Of a stretch of DNA of 64,000 nucleotides, positions 11,487-23,749 are shown piece by piece. Origin of the DNA: Stomorhina lunata (lineage: Eukaryota; Arthropoda; Insecta; Diptera; Rhiniidae); assembly GCA_933228675.1 (NCBI GenBank), contig OW121743.1:15399724-15463723 (forward strand), read 5' to 3'. Positions within the stretch are counted from its first letter, which is position 1, and every line of letters begins with the position of its first letter. The notes under the pieces were generated by a model that saw only the letters and a program-made list of their open reading frames with translations, was not told the origin of the DNA and made no database searches. A program made the position numbers and the translations under genes.

Positions 11487-11777
11487 CAACCTGTTAAGGC
11501 AAAGACAGAGCCTATTTTGGAATTACATACGCTTCGATCTTATGCACATATTCTCCAATTTCTAAGTGTAGATAATTGGATATTACTGATACTGAGGGCC
11601 TGTAAGCCCTGAAATGTTAATTACTCAGGCAAATGAAGCTATTCTTGGAGTTTTTAAGAGAAAGATTCTACGAAAAATCTTTGTACCAGAGTTTGGAATT
11701 CGAAATTGGAGAATATGTGCATAAGATCGAAGCGTATGGAATTCCAAAATAGGCTCTGTCTTTGCCTTAACAGGTTG
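11487..11777. repeat. 76-bp near-perfect inverted repeat with 139-bp spacer
   Basis: Bases 11487-11562 and 11702-11777 are reverse complements with a single mismatch in 76. The 139-bp spacer contains plus-strand retrotransposon C-terminal coding sequence (EAILGVFKRKILRKIF). Such a pair arises by a recent inverted duplication or an insertion of the same element. If transcribed, it would fold into a long hairpin. Confidence 0.9.
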
Positions 11778-12480
11778 TTAATATAGGAAGTTTAAGTAGT
11801 TAAGTATAATTAAAAGCTTCTTATGAATTTATAAAAAATGTTACTAACTTCATAAGGATATAGAATAGCTTACGGGGAAGCTTTCGACGATATTCTAAGC
11901 AGAAAGCTCAAAAGACTTTATCTCAGCTCTGGAAGATGTGGAGATCATCCTCTATACCAACAACAACAACATAAATGCTGTTATATATTTAAATTTAATA
12001 TCAGTTCAGTTGCACTTCTGCGAGACTTGGGTGACGGAGAGGGCTCTGAGAAAGTTACATAAATTTATCAACAAGTTCCTAAAACAAATTTAAAGATCTA
12101 GTGGCCAAATACTAGATTTAACTAAGGCCTGTAAACTAAATGCAAATAAATACCGATACTTCAAAAAATTAAAAGAAGATGTGGGACCTGTATCATAGAA
12201 AGTGGAATCCGCAAGGCACCAAAACACAAGTCAAAACGAACAATACAAAAGGATGTAAAATAGTTAGAATATAACTCTCCTAAGAACGATAAAAAAAATA
12301 TCGGTTAGGACGACGGGCTAGTAACCCACTCCTGAAAAAAATAGTTACTATGAAAAAGCTAAAATTAGAATAAAAACGGCCACCCCTAATGTTAGAAGAG
12401 GACGTCCGAAACTTCGATGGCAAGACCAAGTAATTAGAAGGAAATCTTTCAAAGATTTGTCTACGAAATTGGAGAATATG
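11580..12480 (+). pseudogene. Non-LTR retrotransposon C-terminal fragment, plus strand
   Basis: The plus strand contains EAILGVFKRKILRKIF near 11630-11685 and VRRGRPKLRWQDQV near 12390-12430. Both are end-of-ORF2 motifs of the element type seen at 9720-11330 on the other strand. The two copies lie back to back around 11487-11580. Stops are frequent. CCAACAACAACAAC near 11959 may be the remnant of a CAA-type tail. Confidence 0.6.
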
Positions 12481-12549
12481 TGCACGTAAAGGTAAGTTAG
12501 TACTTTAACGAAGGGAAAAAAAGGCTTTTTATTAACCTATTAAGGAATT

Positions 12550-13325
12550 ATTAGCAACAAGTATGAAAATGCTATAGTCGGCCAAGCCCGAAAATACGAT
12601 ACCCTTCACCATTAAGGTCGAAGGTGTTTTTTTTCCTCTATAAAGACAAATATTTGCTAAATTTTGCCATCATACAAACATGTTTTCAAATATTATATAT
12701 ATAACCTGTTTCCGTTATTTAGACTTCTATGAGAGCTAGGGTCAAATGTGGACCGATTATCTTGAAATTGATTACAGTTGTTACAAAATTATGTGTGCAA
12801 AAAATAGACTTGGAATTCTCATTATCTTTAGATTTACGAGCTTTTTTTGAAGATTTTTGTCTCATTTAGTGCATTTTGACAGAAGATTTTGTATGGGAGC
12901 TATGGTCAAATGTGGACAGATTTCAATAAAATTTGGTACAATGATTTAAGTTTACATAAGCAGTATTTGTTTTAAATTTCATGAAAAAATATTGATATTT
13001 GTGAACAAAATATTAATTCCGGGAAGTGGGACATATGGGAGGTACCATAAATAATGGACCAATTTTAACGAATTTCAGTAGCCATGATCAGAAAATGAGC
13101 TGTGCCAAATTCCATCAAATTATCTCTAGAATTGCGACCTGTACTTTGATTACATCGTTTACATGGGGGTCCAGCCAGACGGACTGAAATCGCTAAATCG
13201 ACTCAGAAATGGATCCTAAGTCTATTGGTATACTAAAAGATGGGTCTAAGACAAAAATGTATATGCGTTACATACATCAGCACAAACTTATAATACCCTA
13301 TGGTGGTGAAGGATATAAAAACCTT
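12550..13325 (-). mobile_element. DINE-1/Helentron-like element, family A
   Basis: The minus strand runs from a GGTATTATAAG/TATAAAAACC edge near 13322, through CATACATTTTTGTCTTAGACC-type sequence, to a 3' end with GAAGGGTATCG, a hairpin (GGGCTTGGCCGAC) and TATAGCATTTTCATACTTG near 12553. The subterminal inverted repeat is ATACCCTTCACCA at one end and TGGTGAAGGATAT at the other. This layout (subterminal inverted repeats, a 3' stem-loop and a CTTACTTGTT-like end) is that of DINE-1/HINE elements in flies. Non-autonomous; no protein coded. Confidence 0.7.
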
Positions 13326-13345
13326 TAAAATATGTATGTTCTATA

Positions 13346-15078
13346 GTTCACACTATCTGAAGTGTTCGTTATAATTGTGTGTCACTTTAAAACTACCTGT
13401 CAATTAGGGTTAAAGTTAAAATTGTGGTTTATGGGTAAGAGATTTGGAACAAGTCTAGATCAGGTGAACTGCACCGATTTTTTTGAAATTTTTTTTTTTT
13501 TTGATAGGGACTTTAAATAGCTTTTGCTTGAAACCCTTTTTATGGGCAAGAAACTTTTGGTTTGGGAGATATAGTGGTTTAAAGTTCCGAAATATAAGTA
13601 GGTATATCTCTCTTAATGTAGGACCGATTGCAGCAATATGTATGTCATGTGAAAGTGCACCGAAATATCTTTCAGATAAGATAATTAGTTTTACCTTTTA
13701 TTAACCCATTAAGGAACTATCAAGAAAAATATTAATTTTTAGCCTTAGTTTTTTTAGCAAAAATGTCCATATCTCGAAAACTGGTCGATATAACGTAATC
13801 AAATGATATATGCATTTAAGTAGTCAACCTTTTAGGCTTTCATCTGATACTTATAGTTGGCTCATATCTGTTAAGATAACAAAGCTATTAAGGTTCAAAG
13901 TTGATTTTTTTTTATCTTTCATTTTTAAAGTCTAGTTTAATTAATGCATTAAGGAACTATTAACAAAAATATTGAATTTTACTATTGGTTTTTGTAAAAC
14001 AATGTCCATTTCTCAAAAACCCATCAATATGACATAATCAAATGAAGTACAAATTTAAGTATCTAACATATTAAGCTTTTATCTGATATCAATAGTTACC
14101 GCATATCTTTTAAGATAACAAACATGTAAAGGTTTAAAGGAAAATATTTTTATCTTATTTGTTTAAAAATGTAGTAAGCGCCGCAGGCGAAAAATTTTTT
14201 TGAAATAATTTTTCAAAATAAATTTTTATTTAACTTTAACCATTAATGTTAAAAAAAAAGTAGGAAGCGCCGCCGGCGAAAAATTATTTCAAAAAAATCT
14301 CGCGATTTTTTTTTAAATAATTTTTCGCCTGCGGCGAAATTTTTATTTAACTTTATCCATTAATGTTAAAAAAAGAAAAATCTTAAAATTGAAAGTTCTT
14401 TATGGGCTATAAAAATGTTTAAAATCGATGCAGTTCAATTAAACTAGACTTTAAAAATGAAAGATAAAAAAATCAACTTTAAACCCCAATATCTTTGTTA
14501 TCTTAAAAGATATCAGCTAATTATTAGTATCAGAATAAAGCTTAAAAGGTTGACTACTTATGTCTATACATCATTGGATTACGTTATATCGGTCAGTTTT
14601 CGAGATATGGACATTTTCGCTAAAAAACCAAGGGTAAAATTAAACATTTGTTGATTAGTTCCTAAATGGGTTAATGAAAGAAAAAAAAGGTTATATCGTT
14701 TAAAAGATATTTTTCACATGACATATATATCGCCACTATCGGTTCAAAATTAAGAGTAATAAATCGATTTATACTTCGGAACTTTAAAGCACTGTATCTC
14801 CTAAACTAAAAGGTTCTTGCCAAAAATTTGTATACTAGTGTTCTTAAAATTAAAAGTTCTTTATGGGCTATAAAAATTTTTAAGATCGGTGCTGTTCACC
14901 TGAACTAGACTTAAGCCAGAGATTTTACTATGCAGACTTAAAAGTTGAAATTACTTTAAAATTCCAAAAATGTTTTTTGCTTCACACTATTTAAGAGTTC
15001 GTTATAATTGGTAGCCACTGTAAAACTACCTGTCAATTAGGGTTAAAGCTTAAATTGTGGCTTATGGGTTAGAGCTTT
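13346..15078. repeat. Compound direct and inverted repeat unit
   Basis: The outer ~95-bp direct repeats (13346-13441 and 14985-15078) share ACTACCTGTCAATTAGGGTT. Inside, 13440-13935 is matched in reverse complement by 14445-14930; for example TCAGGTGAACTGCACCGAT on the left pairs with ATCGGTGCTGTTCACCTGA on the right. A further diverged direct copy of the 13736-13935 segment lies at 13970-14150. The centre (14165-14380) holds GC-rich palindromes. No ORF is convincing; the 65-codon frame at 14457-14654 is a shadow of the repeat. It may be an unclassified transposon or a rearranged array. Confidence 0.75.
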
Positions 15079-15901
15079 TACTTTTGCAGAATTTTAAGTT
15101 GGGATCACTTTGAAAAAGGTTAAAGACTTTCAAACGAGGCAAACAAAAATGCACATATATTTTTTTCTATATATAATTATTACAAAATAGCCGGCAATTA
15201 AAATTATAAAAAACTTACCATTTTTATTTGATGGGTGATCCATTTTTGTTTATTTTTGAGTTACTAATTTTTTTTTGTAAAACTTTAAGCACTTTAATTA
15301 TTTGTATTTTGAATAAGTATTTGAAAGACTAAAGCTCAAGTTAATTAGCTACTGCGTATAAGTTAAAGTGAACAATAAAATGAAAGTAAATAATAGAAAG
15401 GTTTCTTATTTATTTAAATGTAATTTATTAAAATTTGTATTTTATTAAGGTTTTCTATTTGTTGTAAAACACTATCTTAAATCATACTATTTTTTCGATT
15501 ATTTTCAATAAATTTTTCTAAATTTTTATTTCAGCGCTTAAATCGCAAGCGATGCGATCTTGACTCGAGTAATTATGCGACTGATCATTCGAAAATAACT
15601 TGGGGATTATAGAAAAGTGTTTGCTGTTGATATTTCTATTTTTTTATTTCGGCTACCAACTCAATTTAATTATGATTCATTTCATTTTATAAAAATCTCT
15701 GTTTAAAAATGTTTTGTGCACATAAAAATTTGTTTTAAAACAAGAGTTTGGAATTAATTGTATTAAACTTTTAGGTTTCTTTTACGTGCAAAATGTAAAC
15801 AAAAAAAGCTGTTTTGTTGTTGTTGTTAAGTGACTGGTTAAAAATAATAGAGCGCGTTTTAAGATATCAAACCAGGGATGGCAAACATGGTACATTTGTA
15901 C
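15079..15901. other. AT-rich spacer
   Basis: Apart from T-runs and a short GTTGTTGTTGTT run near 15815, no gene or repeat is recognised. The right edge abuts the DINE-like element. Confidence 0.4.
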
Positions 15902-17642
15902 TTTTTATACCCACCATCAAAAAGAATGGGGGGTATATTGAGATTGTCATTCCGTTTGTAATTTCCTTAATATCGGTTCAAAAATCAAAAACGATATATA
16001 TTCTGAATCCTTATGAAATTCTAAGACGATTGAGCGATGTCCGTCTGTCTGTCTGTTGAAATCACGATAACGCCTAAACGAAAGGAGCTAGCTCACTGAA
16101 ACTTAGCAAAAACATTTTTCATTTATGAGAAAATTTTGGTATTGAAATTGGGCAAAATCGGTTAACATTTGACCATAGCTCCCGTATAACCTCGTCTACG
16201 CCAGTCGCTTATTTGCTAATAAATGACAAATTATAACAGCTATGATGACAAAAATTGGTATCTAGAAGTTTTACATAAGCACTAGGCAGCATATAAAATT
16301 TCATTGAAATCGGTTCACATTTAACCATAGCTCCCATATAAAAAACATACGGAAACAGCCTAAATTCCACCTGAAATTCACTTAAATGCCAATAAATGCT
16401 AAAATGTAATAGCTTTGGTCACCAAATTTAGCACAAATAAGTCTTATGTAAATACCAGCCAGTGTGCAAAATTTTGTCATAATCGGTCACCATTTGACCA
16501 TAGCTCCCATATAAAAAACTTACGGAAACACAAAAATACAAAAAGAAAAGGGGGTTTATGTCCGTCTGTCCGCTAGATAAAAGCGCGATAGCGCCTTAAC
16601 TGAAAGGGCTACAGCAACAAAATTTTACAAAAGGAAGTCTTATGTGAATGCCAGCCGGTGTGCAAAATTTTGTTACAATCGGTCACCGTTTGACCATAGC
16701 TCCCATATAAAAAACTTACAGAAACACAAAAATCAGAAAGAAAAGGAGATTTATGTCCGTCTGTCCGTCAGATAAAATCGCGACAGCTCCTTAACTACAA
16801 AGCTGATATGTAACAAAAGTTGTGTACTGAAAATGGGCGAAATCGGTTCACATTTAGTTAGAGCTCCCATATAACCCCGCCCCGGGAAACACATGAATGC
16901 TGATAAATTGAGTACAATTGTAATAGCTATGACGACTAAATTTAGAATAGAGAACTTTTATGCAACTATTAGTCAGTATATTAAATTTTATAGGAATCGG
17001 TCCATATTTGACTATAGCTTTCATATAAAAAAACACTCCCGGAAACCAAAAAATATTTAGCAAGGACCAGTTAAAAGCTATTAAATTAGAAACTATGACA
17101 GCTATTACCACTAAATTTTGCAAAAATATAAATATAAATACCAGCCAGTGTGCGAAATTTTGTTGCAATCGGTCAACATTTGGCTATAATTCTTATATAT
17201 ATATTACATCCCCTTTTTTTATATCTACAATCAAAAAGATTCTGAGGTACAAGCAGCATATTAAGATTTGTATATGGTAGATGCATTAGGACCTCCTAAC
17301 AAAATATATGGACCACTCGTATTACTATCAACTACTTTATCCTAACTAAATATTAAGCTAAAGGAAAAGTATTTAACAACTTATTAATGTAAAACCATAC
17401 CTGGTTACGATAGTGAATTTTGTTCAAAGTAAATTAATACTAGGGAAACCACTTACATACTTTTGAATGTTGAACTATAAAGCTACTGCAACCGAAGTAA
17501 TTCCAAATATTTTACTAACAATACCAACTAGCGTAACAACTTTTTTCCAATTTTGGTATGAGATATGTTTCTAAATTTAACAAAATTTGATGGTGGGTAT
17601 ATAAGATTCGGCACAGCCGAATATAACACTCTTACTTGTTTT
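15902..17642 (+). mobile_element. DINE-1/Helentron-like element, family B, near complete
   Basis: The left end reads TTTTTATACCCACCATCAAA and the right end TTTGATGGTGGGTATATA, which are subterminal inverted repeats. They are followed by a stem-loop (ATTCGGCACAGCCGAAT at 17606-17622) and a CTTACTTGTTT terminus. The 5' part has GATGTCCGTCTGTCTGTCTG, a sequence typical of fly DINE-1 elements. The middle is built of imperfect ~160-bp repeats containing CATTTGACCATAGCTCCCAT. It codes for nothing, and would be mobilised in trans by a Helentron if at all. Confidence 0.8.
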
Positions 17643-18272
17643 TATATACATTTTATACCTGTTCAGTACCGTGACACTAGGGCGCACAGTGCTACCATCA
17701 GTGAACAAAAATCAAGAAAATGATAGATAACAATACAATTAACACAAATCTAAAAGACATTTTTTAATTTTGATGCCGCTAGGTGGCGCCAATCTTGAGC
17801 AAAATTACGAAATAGTAGTTGTACAAAACATTTTTTGGCGGCTTCACAAAAAAGGTCGTCAAAAATCCATTTTTTTGTTACATAAGCGTATTTGGAAAAA
17901 TACAAAAATTTAGATTCTAAATTCAGTATTAATTTAGTAATGTTTTTAGAAAAGAATTCTGACGTTTTTGGTTCTTTTTTTTTTTATATATTTGCCAAAT
18001 TTTAATGGAAAATTAAAAAAAATCATCTATTTTTCTTCGATTTTATATCACTCTGGACCACTTTTGCCATTTTAGCTATATTCTCGTCAAATCTATCGAT
18101 TTTTATACACGTTTAGCTAGAAAAAACTTGATTTAGCTATTAGCGGGAAATCTAGCGATTTTTAATGAAGAGGTAAATCTTTGAAATAGGTTGTTATAAG
18201 TAAGGTAAAGTATTCTGAATTGTGGATATTTACTACTTTTTATTATATTTATAGATACGACTTGAAATTGAA
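17643..18272. other. AT-rich unclassified sequence
   Basis: No gene. Words such as TAGCTA and TCTATCGATTTTTA near 18070-18170 recur on the far side of the next element (19530-19640). This suggests one older repeat interrupted by that insertion. Confidence 0.45.
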
Positions 18273-19390
18273 AACAAGCAAGAAAGTGCTATAGTCGGTC
18301 AAGCCCAACCATATGATACCCTTCACCATTAAGTTTTTTTCGTGTATAAAGACAAATATTTTCTAAATTTTGTAATTATACAAAGATTTTCCTAAAACTT
18401 ATATATTTACGCTATTTCTGGTCAAATATGGACCGATTGTCTAGAAATTCACCCATTTGATTAGTTTTTACATATCGAGATCTTAGATTTAAATAATCGT
18501 AAGCGACATTCTGTTTAATATCTCTTGAACTATTAGAGATAGCGTTGTACTGTAAGCATATTTTCCTTTCTTTCTTAAGTAGTTTTCAAATGTGTAAAAA
18601 TCTTTTTGATAGATTTCTATTTACGAAAGCTATACGGATCAATAGGTTTTACATACAATGGGGCTCAACTTTGGCTTAGTGTAGAGGCCACTGTGCAAAA
18701 AATACACATGTTTTTAAAAATTGGTATAAAACTCCAACTACCCATTGGCCAATTTCCGCATATTACGCCACAATTCGTCCAGTAGCTTAAAAATTATTGA
18801 AGTAAAAATTAAAAAACTTCACATACAATGCTTTGCACCTTAACTTCTGAACCATTTGGAAAAAATTAAATTAGTTTGTCGAAAGTAGCAAACTATCAGA
18901 GTACAAATTTGATATGCACCAAAACATTTTTTGTCACTAACGATCAATATTTTTCCTGTCGCTTGCGATCATTTTAAGGGCTCGATATATAGAAAATAAA
19001 AATAAAATTCTCACTATCTTCGGATTTATGAGAATTTAAGTGATTTTCTTCTCATTTAGTGAGGTTTGGTTGAAGATAAATCTCATAAATCTTCGGATTT
19101 ATGAGAATTTAAGTGATTTCCTTCTCATTTAGTGAGGTTTGGTTGAAGAGTTTGTATGGGAGCTATGGTCAAATATGGACCAATTTCAACAAAATATAAT
19201 GATTTCCGTTTATATAAGTAGAATTTCAATAGCCATGGTCCCACTACCAAAAAAACTATCTGTGCCAAATTTCATCAAATTATCTTTAGGATTGCAGACG
19301 GACTGACATCGTTAAATCGACCCAGGAAGTGATTCTATTGGTATACTAAAATGTCTTACAAGAAAAGTTTCCAATCAGTTACAAAATATT
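18273..19390 (-). mobile_element. DINE-1/Helentron-like element, family A, 5' truncated
   Basis: The 3' end is at the left: AAAACAAGCAAGAAAGTGCT, a GTCGGTCAAGCCC hairpin half, then GATACCCTTCACCATT. The right side keeps family A sequence to the GGTATACTAAAATG motif but lacks the 5' inverted repeat. A ~65-bp segment is tandemly duplicated inside (19015-19079 and 19086-19147). It sits within an older TAGCTA-rich repeat. Confidence 0.65.
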
Positions 19391-20384
19391 TTCTGTGTTA
19401 ATTAAATATATATACATTTTTTTCATATTTTCAACAATAAATTATAGAAGTTTTAATATAAATTAAAAACTCTAAAAAAATAAACCATTTTTTTCATACA
19501 TTTTTCAGTTTATTTGAATCAAAATTTTGTGCTAGCGATTTATCGCTAAATTTTTTACTTGTTTTTAAATTTAGCTATTTTCTACCGATTTTCCAATAAT
19601 ATATAGCTATATTTTTCGGGAAATAGTTGGCAACAGTGCTCTGGACCCTTATCTAATAGATACAAAAAAAAATCTCAACCACTTCCGTCCACCTTTACAA
19701 GATATATGGATTTAAAAAGGTTTTTAGAATAATACATTTTGCAGGCCTATAACGTGTTATTTATTTGATATCAAAATAGCCTTAATGATAGTTTTAGCTA
19801 CAATAATAATAATAATAATAATACATAAATAGAAGGATACAAAATTATTTAAATAAAATTATTATATTAATGGGTATGGAATCATTATACATGAAAATTA
19901 AAACGTCCTCTAGCGGAAAAAATGTTTTTTTTTCATTTAAAGCATTTAAATCGGTTCACCCATTCTATTTTTATAGAACTTTTTATAATAGTATTACGTT
20001 ACAAGTGAACCTCCACGGTCCTTCGAATCTTTAAAATCGATTTTCTTAAAATTCTGACGTGCTACAGCAAAACTCCGAGACACGTATTTCTTTATTTTAA
20101 GCCTATTTTCATATTCTGTTAACATTTCTCATGTGTCCCAACCACTGTCGTACTGTGTTATAGGACAAAAAACGTTTTATTAAATGTTATTAAATGGAGT
20201 ATCTTTCTTAAAAAATGTTGTGAAATAATTATAGATGTTAGTCAATCTTATCCAATAAATGCTATGTAGTTATTTTTTATAATTTTAATTTAATTTGACA
20301 CATTTAGCAAAATATGATTGACAGACCTGACAACTACGACAACAACTTTAAGACTTATTTTGAATCTTAAATATTGAAGTATAT
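19391..20384. other. AT-rich spacer with a short AAT microsatellite
   Basis: An (AAT)n run of about eight units lies near 19799-19823. Bases 20099-20160 match 59293-59352 closely and in the same orientation, including ATTTTCATATTCTGTTAA, which marks a dispersed repeat. No gene is recognised. Confidence 0.5.
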
Positions 20385-21060
20385 ATGGATAGAAGGCGTG
20401 TCCTTAGACCGATTTTGTTAAGATTTTGCACACAAATATTCATATTGTTATTTTTTCTATTTTTCAATATTTAAGGATTTATGCATCCTAGGAAACGCCG
20501 ATTTCTTAGAAAGTTTGCAGACAGTTTTACCAATTCTATATTAAATTATGCAAAGAATTTTATTTGTCTAAAGTAACTCATATAGGAGATATTTTTAAGT
20601 TTGTGAATTCTCTTCATTTTTTAATATTAATAAATATGTGGGCGGTAGGCGTGTCTATCGAGAGATTCCGTTAAGATTTTGGGCACAAATATATCCATTT
20701 GGCATCACGTTGCACACTAAATATCATTTATATATGACAATTGCTTTCAGATATATTTTTCATTTTGTGATTTTTGTCGACTCTTTCGGATTTTAGGATT
20801 TGTGCATCCTAGGCGTATCCTTAGGCCAATTTTGTGGGAATTTTACAAACAATTTAACGAAATTTTTATAGAATCATGCACCAAATTTTATTGTTAGTTG
20901 TGTGAACTCCATTTATTTTTCAATATTAAGAAATATGTAGGCGTGTCCTTCAAGCAATTTTGTTAAAATTTTGAATATGATCTTGCTGAATCCATATCAA
21001 GTCACATACCAAATTTCATTCATCTAAGACAACTGTTTCGTTTTTCTCCAAATTGGTACA
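20385..21060 (+). repeat. Imperfect ~130-250 bp tandem repeats
   Basis: Four diverged boxes with GGCGTGTCC or GGCGTATCC followed by a TTTTGTTAAGATTTTG-like stretch occur at about 20395, 20645, 20812 and 20940. Between them are shared phrases such as ATTTATGCATCCTAGG. The copies have decayed, and no coding frame persists. Confidence 0.6.
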
Positions 21061-21309
21061 ATTTGAAAATTATAATTTTGCACTGTGTCCTAACCGATTC
21101 TTGAGGATTTAAAAAAGGTATATATGTATATGTAAGTATGATCCAGATAAAACTTTAGGATTGAATTTTTTATTTAATTATTGACTTTTTGAAAGACTAA
21201 AACCTTAAACTGACTTCATATGTAGCTAATATCGGGTTATCTATTTGCGATTTCAAAAGTGAACGTAAATAAAACACATATAAAATATTTTTTTCCATGA
21301 TATTTATTT

Positions 21310-22620
21310 TTTATTATAAAGTTTATGTTTAAAAGACCACCACGCGAAATGTTGCAAGCATTGATTCTTTTGAGATAATTTTCGACCAGTTTTTGACACA
21401 TATTGGACGGCATTTCAGCCATAACTTGACGAATGTTTGTTTTTAAGTGTTCAAGAGTTAAAGGTTTATCTGCAAAGACACGGTTTTTCGCGTAGCCCCA
21501 CAAAAACAAGTCTTATGTCGTCAAATCACATGATCTTGGCGGCAAGTTGATATCGCCACGACGAGAAATTACCACATATTCTCTAAGTCGTAATCTTCAA
21601 TAGTTAGTGTCATCCTGCATAACTTTATTAGCTAAAACCTTCACTCGGAAACATTTAGGATCCATTGTGATCCCTCAATAATAGAGAAGAACAATAAAAG
21701 CAGAAGACTAGAGGTTATAAAAGTGACAGATAGTGGGAGCTATGTCCATCACTTTCGGGCTCAACTCTTGCCATTGATGTCGCAATGACATGAAACCCAA
21801 CACAGTTTGATACTTTATTTAATATGTTTGAAGGTGATGCTTTTGTCTTGTTGAAACCACATATTCTCCAAGTCGTATTCTTCAATAGCAGGCAAAAAAA
21901 GTCGGTTATCATATGACCACAACGCTCCGAATTCACGGTGACAGTCATTACATCATCGTTTTCGAAGAAGTAAGGTCCAATTACAACTTCGGACCAATAA
22001 GCGCACCAAACAGTGACTTTTTCTGGATATAATGGCTTTTCTTCAAATACTTGGGAATTCTCAGAACCCTAAATACTACAACTTTGTTTAGTAACATACC
22101 AACCGAGTGAGAAATGTGCTTTATCGCTGTAGAAAAGTTTGTTCGAAAAATCGCCGTCCACCGCCTGTTGTTCAAGCACCCATTCCAGATAACTGCGACG
22201 TTGTGAATGGTAAGCTGGCTTCAGTTGCTGTGTGAGCTGGACTTTATATGGATGTAGGTGTAGATCTAAATGAAAAATAAGCCATAATGTGCCGTAAGAT
22301 AGTCCTAATTGTTGAGAACGACGAGGAATTGACACATTCGGGTCTTCGGCAATACTTTTACTTACAGCAGCGATATTTTCAGCGAAACGAGCGAAACGAT
22401 AATACACAGGCCATACAATATTTGTAACCGCTCCAGTCTCTTCAAATTTCTTCACAATTTTGTTAATTGTTTGCGTAGCTGGACGATTATGTAAACCATA
22501 ATCTCCACTTAAAGCACGATATGTGGCTATTGCAGAATCACTATTTTTGTAGTATGTTTTAATAATTTTTATGCGTTGTGTGATACTTAAGCGACTATCA
22601 ATTGAAAAAAAGACTTTCAA
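21310..22620 (-). pseudogene. Broken DD41D mariner transposase
   Basis: The N-terminal frame (22069-22620, 183 codons) contains the DNA-binding region (RIKIIKTYYKNSDSAIATYR, PRRSQQLGLSYGTL) and the first catalytic Asp in FYSDKAHF. A stop follows. The next frames carry EKVTVWCAYWSE, VNSERCGHMITDFF and the start of the second Asp motif, which is interrupted by inserted DNA. The C-terminal frame (21237-21509) carries FLWGYAKNRV and a tail ending near ISRGG. The third-Asp motif is damaged. Family members are usually about 340-350 residues; this copy is not functional. Confidence 0.85.
21714..21849. repeat. Insert within the transposon, shared with 23579-23699
   Basis: From TTATAAAAGTGACAGATA to GGTGATGCTTTTGTC, this segment matches 23579-23699 with moderate divergence. 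It separates the two halves of the second-Asp motif of the transposase. A ~37-bp stretch of transposase (ACCACATATTCTC...) is present on both sides of the insert (near 21571 and 21857), so the event also duplicated flanking sequence. Confidence 0.7.
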
Positions 22621-22712
22621 TTGAAAAAAAAAAAATTGGTTTAACGACTTAGTTTGACAGATGTCGAATTTCAGTTCTATACTATTAAAACTACGAAATG
22701 GATAACCCTTTA

Positions 22713-23749
22713 TTATTTAGTTTTTGGAAGACAACCTAAAACGGATTTGCATATTAAGCTCCTATTATGCTAACGTTTGCAACACATATTTTGGTTTAAG
22801 GCCAACTTGTAAAGGTATCCCAGAATCGGTAGAGCCCAACCATAGTACTTTCTGTTCATCTTATGTCTTACAAAAATTGGCATAAAACCATTTTAATTTA
22901 CTTGAATTTACCATTTTATATCTCAATTGGAGGAAAAAGAATATTTTCATGCAAAATTTATTTTGAACTTAAAAAAATACAATTTGTTTGAAATTTTTAC
23001 TATTAGGTTCCTTAGTTAGATACAAAAAGAAAAACTAAGACGGAGATAAAATAAGTTCCTTGTAGGCGTAGTTTTGATTTGATAAATGCCAAAAGTGGCG
23101 TTTTTTAAGCCGAAATGCTCCTATTTTGAATACTGTAGTATATTGTATATACAAATGGTACTTTTATGGTCTAAAAAGTACATTTTGTTTTAATATTTGC
23201 TGCAAAATCAAGAAAGCCATTTTCCATCCCTGTTTAAGATATCAAACAAAGAGAGAGAGCAAAAGTGGAGAGATATACGAGTTTTGTTTGGTTAATATAC
23301 AGAGCTGGAAAATGTAACAGTATTGTTATTCGAAAGCAATAAATACTCCCACACTTTTGTAAAATTTACGATTTCTTTAATAATTTATTAAAATTTGTAT
23401 AAAAATAAACATTTTACGAGAGTTACCTTTTGCAATTCAAGATTGGGAAATAGTATAAGACAACATTTTTGGCAATATACAGGGTGGTATATAAATTGTG
23501 CCAAAATATTTTAATTACATTTTTTATTTAAGAAAAAAGTAGTAGTATTAGTTGTTTTGAAGGTAGCAGCTTGATGCCCTTATAAAAGTGACAGATAGGG
23601 GGAGCTATCGTGCCTTTAATGTCGCAATGACCCGAAACCCAACAAAGTTTGATCCTATATTTAACTTGTCTGGAGGTGAAGCTTTATCCTTTGACCATAC
23701 TGCCCTGGCTATTGACACCTTTTAGTCACCACACTATTTTTAGTTATGT
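22713..23749. other. AT-rich spacer
   Basis: No gene is recognised. The open frame at 23126-23317 has no recognisable motif. The second copy of the repeat found inside the transposon lies at 23579-23699. Confidence 0.4.

Larger units (their letters stand above)
21232..22710 (-). mobile_element. Mariner-superfamily DD41D transposon with terminal inverted repeats
   Basis: The ends are inverted copies: TCGGGTTATCTATTTGCG at the left and, in reverse complement, AAGGGTTATCCATTTCGT at the right. Each is flanked by TA (21230-21231 and 22711-22712), the usual target of this superfamily. The 1,479-bp length fits. The minus strand encodes a transposase from N-terminus (near 22620) to C-terminus (near 21310), broken by stops and by an inserted sequence at about 21600-21850. 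Confidence 0.85.
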
